Positions 1 to 10,300 of a stretch of DNA of 64,000 bases are shown here, one piece after another. Within the stretch, counting starts at the first letter, position 1. The number at the start of each line of letters is the position of its first letter. The translations under genes were made by a program, and so were the position numbers. The notes below the pieces were generated by a model. It saw only the letters and a program-made list of their open reading frames with translations, did no database searches and was not told the DNA's origin. The stretch is from Scleroderma bovista (Eukaryota; Basidiomycota; Agaricomycetes; Boletales; Sclerodermataceae): NCBI GenBank assembly GCA_037178675.1, contig JAYMGJ010000178.1:1-64000 (forward strand), given 5' to 3'.

Positions 1-915
1 TACCTGGTTTATTTTCCTGTCTGCTTTTGCTCCATCCCTTGTCTCGACATTAAGGTGTTTACTTGTCACCGTATATACTCACCTTAGTTTCATTACTATA
101 TAAACTACCATACTCCAGCCTAGTAGTCCTTAGATCAAATCTCGACTAAGATACTCCCCACTGTGTACTACCCACTATGCTCTCCTAATCCATCTGTTCA
201 CCTGGACTCCCGAACTCCGGCCAACTCTGGCCTCCGTCCTATCTTGTCCCCTTGGTCCTATGTCCGATCCTAGCAAGTCTCCTACTTGCACGAGGGCAAA
301 AGCCACCTCTGTCCCAGACTCGACGCTAGACCTCTCAGGACTTATCCCACCTCTGGGATGTCCTTCGCTCCGGACAAGCTGCGCTGAACTCCGGACCACT
401 TTCCCGCGGTCTGGACTTACTCCGCAAAAACCCGGACTTACTCCCTGTGCTCCTCTAGTGCCCGGACTTCGTTCATTTGACCCGGACTTGACTCTCCGCA
501 CTAACTAGCACCTACTAGTGTCTGGACTTACCTCCTCATTAGTTCCCTGCACCTCTGGACCTCCTAGTAAGATCGTCGAGGAGAACCATATAGAAAGGTG
601 GTGGTCTGCACAGGGAAGGTCTAGCCTGAAGAGAAGGGAGAAGGAGCTGTAGGATAACCTCAGTATGCTGGCAAGCTACTGTATATTAGTATGTACCTGT
701 AGGATAACTACAAGGTATCAGTAGGTAGATGTGGTGGTTAGTAGATGGTACTCATCCTCAGTATGCTGGCAAGCTACTGAGGGACTATGGTAATAGACTC
801 TACTGTATGTGCGATGAAAGCTTATGTAAGTATATAAACAAACCATAACAGTCTGTTTATCTCCAACAAACCAGTCTTGACACCTGGGGTTAAATGGTAT
901 CGGGTGCATGATGTC
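1..915. other. Non-coding flank, probably old LTR-element remains
   Basis: No gene is convincing here. Seen directly: between about 365 and 530 a loose motif of the form (C/T)CGGACTT or TCTGGACTT recurs about seven times. The segment CCTCAGTATGCTGGCAAGC occurs twice (about 657 and 756), and the second copy ends in TACTGAGG so that it can fold into a stem with 8-bp arms. A TATA-like TATATAAA lies near 832. TGGTATCGGGTGC near 894 resembles an initiator-tRNA primer site. Together these suggest eroded LTR and leader sequence of an older retroelement into which the copia copy at 921 inserted, but no element can be bounded. Confidence 0.35.
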
Positions 916-920
916 ATTAC

Positions 921-1208
921 TGTTGAAGTCGCACATGCACCCAGCGTAAACCGTCGACGAAGTGCGCACAAGACTGCGACCCATATTAGTGTAGACTTAG
1001 TAATAGTCCTCTTTAGAGTAGATGTTACATGTCACACGTCACACGTCACAGTCACGTGTCACACTATTTGTTGTATATAAACAGCGGACATCGCTTATAT
1101 AATATAACAGCTCTTGACCAGCTACCGCTACCATCTCAGGTTGTGCACTCCACCCAACAGGTGAGTTGGAGTAGCAGTTCCTCTACGTACATAGGTATTG
1201 CTTCAACA
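921..1208 (+). repeat. 5' LTR of copia copy 1
   Basis: 288 bp, TG...CA termini. It holds a TATA box (TATATAA at 1074-1080) and a run of CACGTCA-like repeats at about 1030-1065 that could act as upstream elements. Compared with the 3' LTR it shows six transitions and no indel. Confidence 0.95.
1074..1080 (+). promoter_or_regulatory. LTR TATA box
   Basis: TATATAA followed by ACAGCGG within the LTR, in the usual place for the U3 promoter of a copia element. The same sequence recurs in the 3' LTR near 6729. Function is inferred from position. Confidence 0.6.
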
Positions 1209-1231
1209 GGTTATGAGCCCTGTGAGCGCAC
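1209..1231 (+). other. Primer binding site matching the anticodon arm of initiator tRNA-Met
   Basis: Directly after the LTR the sequence reads GGTTATGAGCCCTGTGAGCG. It lacks the TGG that would pair with a tRNA 3' CCA end. It is instead complementary to the anticodon stem-loop and adjoining 5' part of initiator tRNA-Met, which contains GGGCTCATAACC. Drosophila copia is known to prime from such a cleaved half-tRNA. The same site is conserved next to the LTR remnant of copy 2 (about 12632-12654, minus strand). Confidence 0.7.
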
Positions 1232-1591
1232 TGTGTGCAGCAATGCACCAGGCAGCGCTCCAGCTCCTTGAGCGTCGCTTTAACTAGCTTGATGCTGTGG
1301 ACCACAGTGAGCTCCTAGCTGAGCCCCTGCACAGCCACAAGGCGAAGTCGGTCGACGACTTGCACCAGACAGTGAGCTCCTAGTTGAGCACCTGTATTGC
1401 CCCAGGCGAAGTTCGTCGATGACTTGCGCCAACCATGGCGAACATCGTCGACGACTTGCGCTGGCATGACCTAGTCATGAGTTAGCTGTTGACAGAAGTG
1501 CTTTCACTAGCACTCAGGTGTTTCTTCTTTTCTTGATTGTCCGTTGTCGCATTCACTTGCTGACTCCGTTGACTCCCAACAGAATATCACC
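1232..1591 (+). other. Leader between PBS and gag with internal repeats
   Basis: Non-coding leader. AGTGAGCTCCTAG(C/T)TGAGC appears twice (about 1308 and 1371), and a GCGAA..TCGTCGA(C/T)GACTTGC unit appears three times between about 1342 and 1470. The same leader is present, inverted, in copy 2 (about 12320-12600). It may hold dimerisation or packaging signals, which is inference. Confidence 0.5.
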
Positions 1592-4500
1592 ATGTCCAGC
1601 GCTCTTGACAAGATGGTTCCTGTGTTCACTGGCTCCAACTGGCAGCAGTGGCACACCTCTATGCAGGCCTACCTCCGGGCACAAGGCCAATGGTACGTTT
1701 ACTCGACGACGCAACCCATTGCCGGTCACGATGACCGTAAGGAATGGGACGACAACACCGAGAGAGCACTCGGTAGCATCACCTTGCGCCTCGCCCCCTC
1801 TATCCAGGTCGCCGTCTCGAATCTCGACAACGTTAAGGACGTCTGGGACCACCTAAAGAAGAACTTCGGCGCCCCCAGTATCGGCTCCGCCTACACTGAG
1901 CTTAGCAAGCTCCTGGCGACTACCATTCCCGCTGGCTCCCATCCCGCTCCGGCTATCACCAAGGTGCTTAGCCATTTCGCTTATCTCAAAGACGCCGGCT
2001 TCGAGTTCCCTGCCCCCGTGCAGGCAATGATCATTCTATGCAAGCTCCCTCCTACTATGGAGGTTGTAGCTCAGATTCTCAGCCAAACGTCGCCGGACGA
2101 GATTAAAAATCTGAAGCCTGATGGGATAGTCAAGGCCGCCACGCTCTCATTCGAGCAGAAAGGCGCCTCTTTGCGCGCCGGTGGTAAGGGCCCCCAGGCC
2201 AACAAGCTTAGCGCTGTAAAGCGCAAGCCGGCTGACCCAAAATTTGCCCAGCAGCAGCAGCAGCCCCAGAGGCAGCAGCAGCAGCAAGGCGGGTCCAACG
2301 GCGGTACGAGCGGAAACGCTCCTGCCCAAGGACAGGGAGGCCGTACACGCCATGGCGGCAAGAAGGCTCGCGCTCGCCGCGAGAACGCCCAACAAGCCGC
2401 TTTCGCTATGTACGTCCACTACGATGGACCAGAGCCCACCGTCGACCCTCGCGCCCTGGCTCACACCCCCGGTGCTGCCCACTACGGCCCCCCCGCTTTC
2501 GATAATACTATTCGGGCCTTCGATTTGGCACACCGTCTGGGGGTAGAGCCCTCCTGCCAGACTATCCGCACCCTCGACCAAGTTGTGTCAATGGCGAGTG
2601 CGAACCTGGACCAGCCCGAGGCCGGTCCCTCCTCGCTGAAGCGCCTTCGTCTCGAGGAGCGCATCACAATGTATGAGGAGGACGCCATCTCCCTTGGGGT
2701 TGATGAACCCTTCGCTCACGAGCCATTCGCTGATGACGAGTTCGATGAGATCGACGCGATGGTCCTCAACCGCTACAATGCGACGTCAATGGCGATGGGC
2801 GCGGAGGCCAGCCTCTTCAGGCAAGTACCTTCTGCACGCGTGCTGATCGACACTGACACGCTCCCTTTACATGTGCGCTATACGCCATCACTGTATATAG
2901 CGAGTAGTCACTACAATATGTCATGTCGTATCTCGAGAAATGCATATATTTGTTCGTGTTCTCATGAAACGAGTGATGCACGCTGTGCTGGCTGTAAGGG
3001 AAAAATGGTTGACGATAGTGAACTTTCTGGTGCCTTCTGGCTACTAGACTCTGGCGCATCACGCCACTTCACCGGTGACATAGGCGATTTCGCCTCCTAC
3101 AATGCGCTAAAGCGAGCGCACTACGCCAAAACGGCTAATGGTGTAGCACTGATCACTGGCATTGGCACAGTATTACTCCGGTGCCTAGACCACAACTCTG
3201 GGGATGAGAAAGTTATTACACTCACCCAAGTGCTCCATATGCCAGGTGCTACTGCACGCCTTATTTCTATGGGCGAAATGCTCCAGCGTAACTATAAAGT
3301 CACTGGCGATAAGAGAGGCATTAGCCTCACTCATAAAGCTGAACGCCTATGGTTTGGGCCAGACCCAGAAGACAATTGCAACATCATTTTCGGGATTAGA
3401 TCTATCCCGATAATTAGATCTAACTATATTGCCTCCGTGAGCAAAGTCGATTATGACATTATGCACCGGAGATTCGGGCACCCCTCGAAGGAAGTACTCC
3501 GACGCGCGCAAAAGCATATGCAACGCTTCCCGGAGATCCACTTTCCAACTGAGGATTGTGTTTGCCCTGGATGTGCTCTTGGCAAGATGCCCAATCGAGC
3601 TTTCCCAGAGAACGAAAGACGTGCTTCCAAGCCCTTTGAGCTGGTGCACTCTGATCTTAAATCCTTCCCGGTTACGTCGTACTGGAAATTCAAATATGTT
3701 ATCACCTTCTACGACGACTATACTTCTCACGCCTGGACTATGCCTCTTCACTCCAAAGCTGCAGCGATTACGGCTGCCAAAGATTTCCTCAAAATGGTGC
3801 ATGTCCAACATAATATGCACGTCGTTGGATGGATGTCCGATGCTGGCGGAGAGTATAAATCCAATCTGTTTGATCGAGCACTCCTTGAGAAAGGAATTAA
3901 AATATATCAAAGTGCTCCTAGAACCCCCATGCAGAATGGCCACGCCGAGCGTCTAGGGCGCACTCTCATGGATATAGCCGAGTCTATGCGGCATCAAGCC
4001 TGCATTCCTGACTCCTGGTGGGAATTTGCTTTCGCTCACGCAACTCACCTTTACAACTGTACTCCAGTAGCTCGCCTGCGATGGCGCACCCCCCATGAAA
4101 TGCTTAAGGGGGAGATGCCTAACATCGACCACCTACGTGTATTTGGCTGTGGAGCCTTTGTCTACCTCCCAGCCTCGGCTAGAGCGAATAAGATGGCTCC
4201 CAAGTCGGAGCTTATGATCTATGTTGGTGTTGCCCCTGGCAATGAGCGCAACTTTTTGTTCATGCGCTCCACCAATGCAGTGTTTACCGCTGCTCACGCC
4301 GTCTTTGACAAGCGTCATTTCCCTCGCTGCCCCAAAAACAGGCGCGAACCTCTCGAGAACCCTTTCGGAAGGGCAAATCCGAAACCTACCACCGATCGAC
4401 CAGGGAATCCCCCTGATGATACCGACAGTGATGACGATGTGGAACACGACCATGGCTACCCACATCCCCAAGCGCAGGATGACGATCCAAAGTGCAAGGA

Positions 4501-6529
4501 CCCTGAGGCTCCTGAGGAAGAGCCTAATCAAATAAATCCTCCCCGTACGCCATCTCCAGTGCCTCCACTGGCACCGGGAACGCCTTCACCGGCGAGAAAT
4601 CCGCCACCTCCGGCACCGCAGCGCCCTGGCCGAGCTGAACGCCGCCAGAATGCGCCGCGACCCCCTGCAGTTAATATACCTGCCCGCCCCCAACGTGAAC
4701 GTAGAGCGCCATTGCGCCCCGGTAACGTGTATGGTGAGCGGCGACACCCCGTTGAGCAACTCCGGGATATCGAAAGTGCCTCTCGATGGCGAGAAACTGT
4801 GGGTGAGGTCCCTAGACCCCCACAACCGGACACACCAGACCATGTTCCTGGTGGTTTCCCCGACACCTCTGCAACGCCCAGTGAGGAAGATGTGCAAAAG
4901 ATGTGCGAGGAAGGGGGAGCAAACCTAGTCCGTTATCTGATGGGCAAAGCCCTCGAAACCCGCGACCCTCAATACGAGAGTGTCCGCAACTGGTCCTACA
5001 AGGACATCGCTCGCTTACCCCAAGCTGAGCAGAAACTCTGGCGACTTGCTTGCCAAGAAGAGCTCGACGTGCTGCGAAAGCGCAAAGTCTTTGAGCTAGT
5101 TGACCGTCCCCGAGACCGGAAGGTCATTAAGAACCAATGGGTCTTCGACGTCAAGTCGGATGGCCGCAAGAAAGCCCGCTTAGTAGTGAAAGGCTTCTCC
5201 CAGGTCGAGGGATTAGATTTCGACCAGGTCTTCTCACCAGTTGTGCGCTTTGAAACAGTGCGCCTCATGCTTGCACTTGCTGCACTTGAAAACTGGTATA
5301 TCACTGGACTCGACGTTCGGAGCGCCTACTTGTATGGCAAGCTCGACGAAGAGATCTATATGGAACAACCCAAAGGGTTTGCAGTTCCCAGGCAAGAGCG
5401 CAAAGTGCTCCGCCTCTGGCGTGCCCTCTATGGCCTCAAACAGGCCGGCCTAGCTTGGTGGCGCACACTCGATGAGTCTCTCAAGGAGCTCGGGTTTGAG
5501 CACCTTAAGTCTGAAGCAGGCATCTTCTTCTACAAGAAGAAAGGCACCAACATCGTCATTGGTATTATCTACGTTGACGACGCTTTATTCTGCGGCCCTA
5601 ACAAGGCTGTTGTTGATGCCATCAAAGCACAGTTCATGCACAAATGGGAGTGCAGAGACCTTGGAGAACCTAAGGAGTTCCTCCGAATGCGAATCACTCG
5701 CAAAGGTCGCGCTATCCACCTGGACCAATGCGCGTACCTCCAAAAGGTCATTGAACGCTGCAGCATGCTCAATGCAAAGTCCGCAAGCACCCCACTGCCG
5801 GCTGGCTACTATGCCGCCAAAAATACAGAGCCTGTTGATGCGGAACTCCGCTCCCGTTTCCAGACGGTTATTGGGTCCCTTCTGTACCTTATGTTAGGCA
5901 CTAGGCCCGACATTGCCTTTGCAGTCACCCATCTCTCGCGCCATGCCGCGAATCCATCCCAGGACCACCTATCCAAAGCGCTTTATATTTGTCGCTACTT
6001 GATTGGTACACCTAACTACTCCCTAGTGTACAATGGTGGATCCGGTGCTGGCCTGATTGCATGCACGGACTCAGATTGGGGATCAGACCCTATCTCTCAC
6101 CTCTCGCAGACAGGTTTTTACCTGAAACTTGCAGATGGCTTGATCAGTTGGACTTCTCGTGCGCAGAAGACTATTGTGTACTCGTCCACTGAGGCTGAAT
6201 ACATGGCTTTGAGCGATTGCGCTCGCCAAGTCACCTGGATTCAGAGTTTACTCGGTGAGCTCGGCTATAAGCTGAAAGCTATCCCGATTTGCGGTGATAA
6301 TCAGGGGTCCATATTCATGGCATCCAACCCTGTAACAGAGCCTCGCTCCAAGCACATCGACATCCGCTACCACGGAATCCGCGAGTCAGTCGCGAAAGGT
6401 AACGTGGAACTATTCTTCATTGATGGTGCTGAGAATCCCGCCGATCTGCTCACCAAGAACTTGCCCCGCGAGAAATTCGCGAAGTTCAGAGCTCAACTAG
6501 GCTTACAGTTTCCCTCTGGCAGCATCTAG
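1592..6529 (+). CDS. Copia Gag-Pol polyprotein, 1,645 aa, intact
   Basis: One uninterrupted frame. I place the start at ATG 1592 (context ACCATGT); the open frame upstream begins only with a TTG. Order: copia-type Gag (about residues 5-190); a Gln-rich tract (about 225-240) followed by a basic GGKKARARR stretch, with no CCHC knuckle seen; aspartic protease with DSGAS at about 486; integrase zinc region with HRRFGH and C-x2-C at about 610-655; integrase core acids at about 688 (HSDLKS), 750 (SDAGGEY) and 786 (GHAER), spaced as DD35E; a Pro-rich linker; reverse transcriptase with YVDD at about 1327; RNase H with SSTEAEYMAL and the ENPADLLTKNLP tail. The order protease-integrase-RT-RNase H is diagnostic of Ty1/copia. 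Nothing is missing, so the element could be active or recently so. Confidence 0.95.
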   Translation: MSSALDKMVPVFTGSNWQQWHTSMQAYLRAQGQWYVYSTTQPIAGHDDRKEWDDNTERALGSITLRLAPSIQVAVSNLDNVKDVWDHLKKNFGAPSIGSAYTELSKLLATTIPAGSHPAPAITKVLSHFAYLKDAGFEFPAPVQAMIILCKLPPTMEVVAQILSQTSPDEIKNLKPDGIVKAATLSFEQKGASLRAGGKGPQANKLSAVKRKPADPKFAQQQQQPQRQQQQQGGSNGGTSGNAPAQGQGGRTRHGGKKARARRENAQQAAFAMYVHYDGPEPTVDPRALAHTPGAAHYGPPAFDNTIRAFDLAHRLGVEPSCQTIRTLDQVVSMASANLDQPEAGPSSLKRLRLEERITMYEEDAISLGVDEPFAHEPFADDEFDEIDAMVLNRYNATSMAMGAEASLFRQVPSARVLIDTDTLPLHVRYTPSLYIASSHYNMSCRISRNAYICSCSHETSDARCAGCKGKMVDDSELSGAFWLLDSGASRHFTGDIGDFASYNALKRAHYAKTANGVALITGIGTVLLRCLDHNSGDEKVITLTQVLHMPGATARLISMGEMLQRNYKVTGDKRGISLTHKAERLWFGPDPEDNCNIIFGIRSIPIIRSNYIASVSKVDYDIMHRRFGHPSKEVLRRAQKHMQRFPEIHFPTEDCVCPGCALGKMPNRAFPENERRASKPFELVHSDLKSFPVTSYWKFKYVITFYDDYTSHAWTMPLHSKAAAITAAKDFLKMVHVQHNMHVVGWMSDAGGEYKSNLFDRALLEKGIKIYQSAPRTPMQNGHAERLGRTLMDIAESMRHQACIPDSWWEFAFAHATHLYNCTPVARLRWRTPHEMLKGEMPNIDHLRVFGCGAFVYLPASARANKMAPKSELMIYVGVAPGNERNFLFMRSTNAVFTAAHAVFDKRHFPRCPKNRREPLENPFGRANPKPTTDRPGNPPDDTDSDDDVEHDHGYPHPQAQDDDPKCKDPEAPEEEPNQINPPRTPSPVPPLAPGTPSPARNPPPPAPQRPGRAERRQNAPRPPAVNIPARPQRERRAPLRPGNVYGERRHPVEQLRDIESASRWRETVGEVPRPPQPDTPDHVPGGFPDTSATPSEEDVQKMCEEGGANLVRYLMGKALETRDPQYESVRNWSYKDIARLPQAEQKLWRLACQEELDVLRKRKVFELVDRPRDRKVIKNQWVFDVKSDGRKKARLVVKGFSQVEGLDFDQVFSPVVRFETVRLMLALAALENWYITGLDVRSAYLYGKLDEEIYMEQPKGFAVPRQERKVLRLWRALYGLKQAGLAWWRTLDESLKELGFEHLKSEAGIFFYKKKGTNIVIGIIYVDDALFCGPNKAVVDAIKAQFMHKWECRDLGEPKEFLRMRITRKGRAIHLDQCAYLQKVIERCSMLNAKSASTPLPAGYYAAKNTEPVDAELRSRFQTVIGSLLYLMLGTRPDIAFAVTHLSRHAANPSQDHLSKALYICRYLIGTPNYSLVYNGGSGAGLIACTDSDWGSDPISHLSQTGFYLKLADGLISWTSRAQKTIVYSSTEAEYMALSDCARQVTWIQSLLGELGYKLKAIPICGDNQGSIFMASNPVTEPRSKHIDIRYHGIRESVAKGNVELFFIDGAENPADLLTKNLPREKFAKFRAQLGLQFPSGSI

Positions 6530-6563
6530 CACCTTATTCGCTGAAGTGCTCTACGTGCAGCAC

Positions 6564-6575
6564 AGCGAGGGGGAG
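6564..6575 (+). other. Polypurine tract
   Basis: GCGAGGGGGAG immediately precedes the 3' LTR start at 6576, the expected plus-strand primer. Copy 2 has the matching pyrimidine run at 7294-7302 on the given strand. Confidence 0.8.
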
Positions 6576-6863
6576 TGTTGAAGTCGCACGTGCACCTGGC
6601 GTAAACCGTCGACGAAGTGCGCACAAGACTGCGACCCATATTAGTGTAGACTTAGTAATAGTCCTCTTTAGAGTAGATGTTACATGTCACACGTCACACG
6701 TCACAGTCACGCGTCACACTATTTGTTGTATATAAACAGCGGACATCGCTTATATAATATAACAGCTCTTGACCAGCTACTGCTACCATCTCAGGTTGTG
6801 CACTCCACCCAACAGGTGAGTTAGAGTAGCAGTTCCTCTACGTACATAGGTATTGCTTCAACA
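6576..6863 (+). repeat. 3' LTR of copia copy 1
   Basis: 288 bp, matching 921-1208 with six transitions. It is followed by ATTAG, the near-match to the ATTAC before the 5' LTR. Confidence 0.95.
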
Positions 6864-6939
6864 ATTAGCAGTCAGTTCTTCAACAGCTGTGATGTCAGCA
6901 CATTCTGCATTACCTGGCCAGCACTGTCAATTACCACTT

Positions 6940-7150
6940 ACATTATGGGGGTGCTACTCGCACTGGAGATCTGCATGGTTTTAGCAATGCCGACTGGGCC
7001 ACTTGCCCTGAAGATTGTGTTTCAATCACTGGATATTGTTGGTTCTATCATGGGGGCATGGTGTGTCACGTATTGCAGAAACAGTCCACCCAAGCCCTTT
7101 CCAGCACAGAGGTGGAGTACATGGTTATCGCAGCAGCCTGTCACGACCAC
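6940..7150 (+). pseudogene. Older copia RNase H, N-terminal half
   Basis: Conceptual translation across frames gives GDLHGFSNADWATCPEDC, then ITGYCWFYHGG, KQSTQALSSTEVEYMVI and AAACHD. This is the first half of a copia RNase H of a different family from copies 1 and 2. It stops just where the second half at 13560 begins (FQEGLWLHTFFQSL), so the two are probably one old element split by later insertions. Confidence 0.75.
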
Positions 7151-7236
7151 ATAACACCACCAGACCCTGTGAGGCCTCTAGTCTGTTGTAAACTCAAGTC
7201 CGATCGCCATCGGACACCTCTGACGCTACGAATCCG

Positions 7237-7293
7237 TGTTGAAATCGCACGTGCACCCGACGGTTTACGCCGGGTGCACGTGCGACTTCAACA
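7237..7293 (-). repeat. Downstream LTR remnant of copy 2, now a hairpin
   Basis: 57 bp made of two 23-bp arms (7237-7259 and 7271-7293) that are reverse complements with one mismatch, around an 11-nt loop. Read on the minus strand it starts like a normal LTR for about 36 nt, then turns into an inverted copy of the LTR start. The internal promoter part of the LTR is absent. Confidence 0.85.
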
Positions 7294-7339
7294 CTCCCCC
7301 TCACTGTGCTGCATGTAGAGCACTTCAGCGAATAAGGCG

Positions 7340-10300
7340 CTAGATGCTGCCAGAGGGAAACTGTAAGCCTAGTTGAGCTCTGAACTTCGCGAATTTCTCG
7401 CGGGGCAAGTTCTTGGTGAGCAGATCGGCGGGATTCTCAGCACCATCAATGAAGAATAGTTCCACGTTACCTTTCGCGACTGACTCGCGGATTCTGTGGT
7501 AGCGGATGTCGATGTGCTTGGAGCGAGGCTCTGTTACAGGGTTGGATGCCATGAATATGGACCCCTGATTATCACCGCAAATCGGGATAGCTTTCAGCTT
7601 ATAGCCGAGCTCACCAAGTAAACTCTGAATCCAGGTGACTTGGCGAGCGCAATCGCTCAAAGCCATGTATTCAGCCTCAGTGGACGAGTATGCAATAGTC
7701 TTCTGCGCACGAGAAGTCCAACTGATCAAGCCATCTGCAAGTTTCAGGTAAAAACCTGTCTGCGAGAGGTGAGAGATAGGGTCTGATCCCCAATCTGAGT
7801 CCGTGCATGCAATCAGGCCAGCACCGGATCCACCATTGTACACTAGGGAGTAGTTAGGTGTACCAATCAAGTAGCGACAAATATAAAGCGCTTTGGATAG
7901 GTGGTCCTGGGATGGGTTCGCAGCATGGCGCGAGAGATGGGTGACTGCAAAAGCAATGTCGGGCCTAGTGCCTAACATAAGGTACAGAAGGGACCCAATA
8001 ACCGTCTGGAAACGGGAGCGGAGTTCCGCATCAACAGGCTCTGTATTCTTGGCGGCATAGTAGCCAGCCGGCAGTGGGGTGCTTGCGGTCTTTGCATTGA
8101 GCATGCCGCAGCGCTCGATGACCTTTTGGAGGTACGCGCATTGGTCCAAGTGGATAGCACGACCCTTGCGAGTGATTCGCATTCGGAGGAACTCCTTAGG
8201 TTCTCCAAGGTCTCTGCACTCCCATTTGCGCATGAACTGCGCTTTGATGGCATCAACAACAGCCTTGTTAGGACCGCAGAATAAAGTGTCGTCAACGTAG
8301 ATAATACCAATGACGATGTTGGTGCCTTTCTTCTTGTAGAAGAAGATGCCTGCTTCAGACTTAAGGCGCTCAAACCCGAGCTCTTTGAGAGACTCATCGA
8401 GTGTGCGCCACCAAGCTAGGCCAGCCTGTTTGAGGCCATAGAGGGCACGCCAGAGGCAGAGCACTTTGCGCTCTTGCCCGGGAACTGCAAACCCTTCGGG
8501 TTGTTCCATGTAGATCTCTTCGTCGAGCTTGCCATACAAGTAGGCGCTCCGAACGTCGAGTCCAGTGATATACCAATTCTCAAGTGCGGCAAGCGCAAGC
8601 ATGAGGCGCACTGTTTCAAAGCGCACAACTGGTGAGAAGACCTGGTCGAAATCTAATCCCTCGACCTGGGAGAAGCCTTTCGCTACTAAGTGGGCTTTCT
8701 TGTGGCCATCCGACTTGACGTTGAAGACCCATTGGTTCTTAATGACCTTCCGGTCTCGGGGACGGTCAACTAGCTCAAAGACTTTGCGCTTTCACAGCAC
8801 GTCGAGCTCTTCTTGGCAAGCAAGTCGCCAGAGTTTCTGCTCAGCTTGGGGTAAGCGAGTGATGTCCTTGTAGGACCAGTTGCGGACGCTCTCATATTGA
8901 GGCTCGCGGGTTTCGAGGGCTTTGCCCATCAGATAACAGACTAGATTTGCTCCCCCTTCCTCGCACATCTTTTGCACATCTTCCTCACTGGGCGTTGCAG
9001 AGGTGTCGGGGAAACCACCAGGAACATGGTCTGGTGTGTCCGGTTGTGGGGGTCTAGGGACCTCACCCACTGTTTCTCGCCATCGAGAGGCACTTTCGAT
9101 ATCCCGGAGTTGCTCAACGGGATGTCGCCACTCACCATACACGTTGCCGGGGCGCAATGGCGCTCTACGTTCACGTTGGGGGCGGGCAGGAATATTCACT
9201 GCAGGGGGTCGCGGCACATTCTGGCAGCGTTCAGCTCGGCCAGGGCGCTGCGGTGCCGGAGGTGGCGGATTTCTCGCCGGTGAAGGCGTTCTCGGTGCCG
9301 GTGGAGGCACTGGAGATGGCGTACGGGGAGGATTTATTTGATTAGGCTCTTCCTCAGGAGCCTCAGGGTCCTCGCGCTTTGGATCGTCATCCTGCGCTTG
9401 GAGATGTGGGTAGCCATGGTCGTGTTCCACATTGTCATCACTGTCGATATCATCAGGGGGATTCCCTGGTTGATCAGTGGCTGGTTTCGGATTTGCCCTT
9501 CTGAAAGGGTTCTCGAGAGGTTCGTGCCTGTTTTTTGGGCAGCGAGGGAAATGACACTCGTCAAAGACGGCGTGAGCAGCGGTGAACACTGCATTGGTGG
9601 AGCACATAAACAAAAAATTGTGCTCATTGCCAGGGGCAACACTGACATAGGTCATAAGCTCCGACTTGGGAGCCATCTTATTCGCTCTAGCCGAGGCTGG
9701 GAGGTAGACAAAGGCTCCACAGCCAAATACATGGAGGTGGTCGATGTTAGGCATCTCCCCCTTAAGCATTTCATGGGGGGTGCGCCATCGCAGGTGAGCT
9801 ACTGGAGTACGGTTGTAAAGGTGAGTTGCGTGAGCGAAAGCAAATTCCCACCAGGAGTCAGGAATGCAGGCTTGATGCCGCATAGACTCGGCTTTATCCA
9901 TGAGAGTGTGCCCTAGACGCTCGGCGTGGCCATTCTGCATGGGGGTTCTAGGAGCACTTTGATATATTTTAATTCCTTTCTCAAGGAGTGCTCGATCAAA
10001 CAGATCGGATTTATACTCTCCGCCAGCATCGGACATCCATCCAACGACGTGCATATTATGTTGGACGCGCACCATTTCGAGGAAATCTTTGGCAGCCATA
10101 ATCACTGCAGCTTTGGAGTGAAGAGGCATAGTCCAGGCGTGAGAAGTATAGTCATCGTAGAAGGTGATAACATATTTAAACTTCCGGTATGACGTAACCG
10201 GGAAGGATTTGAGATCAGAGTGCACTAGCTCGAAGGGCTTAGAAGCACGTCTTTCATTCTCTGGGAAAGCTCGATTGGGCATCTTGCCAAGAGCACATCC

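Larger units (their letters stand above)
921..6863 (+). mobile_element. Ty1/copia LTR retrotransposon, copy 1, intact
   Basis: Two 288-bp direct repeats (921-1208 and 6576-6863), each starting TGTTG and ending CAACA, enclose one long gag-pol frame. A primer binding site follows the 5' LTR and a purine tract (GCGAGGGGGAG) precedes the 3' LTR. The flanks read ATTAC on the left and ATTAG on the right, a 5-bp target duplication with one mismatch. The LTRs differ at only 6 of 288 positions by eye. A second copy lies in opposite orientation at 7237-12696. Confidence 0.95.

Noticed and set aside
1553..5790. Many open frames antisense to or out of phase with the copia gag-pol, such as 2147-2581 and 3347-3943 on minus
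   Set aside because: They are shadows of a long codon-biased gene; they lack motifs and recur mirrored in copy 2.
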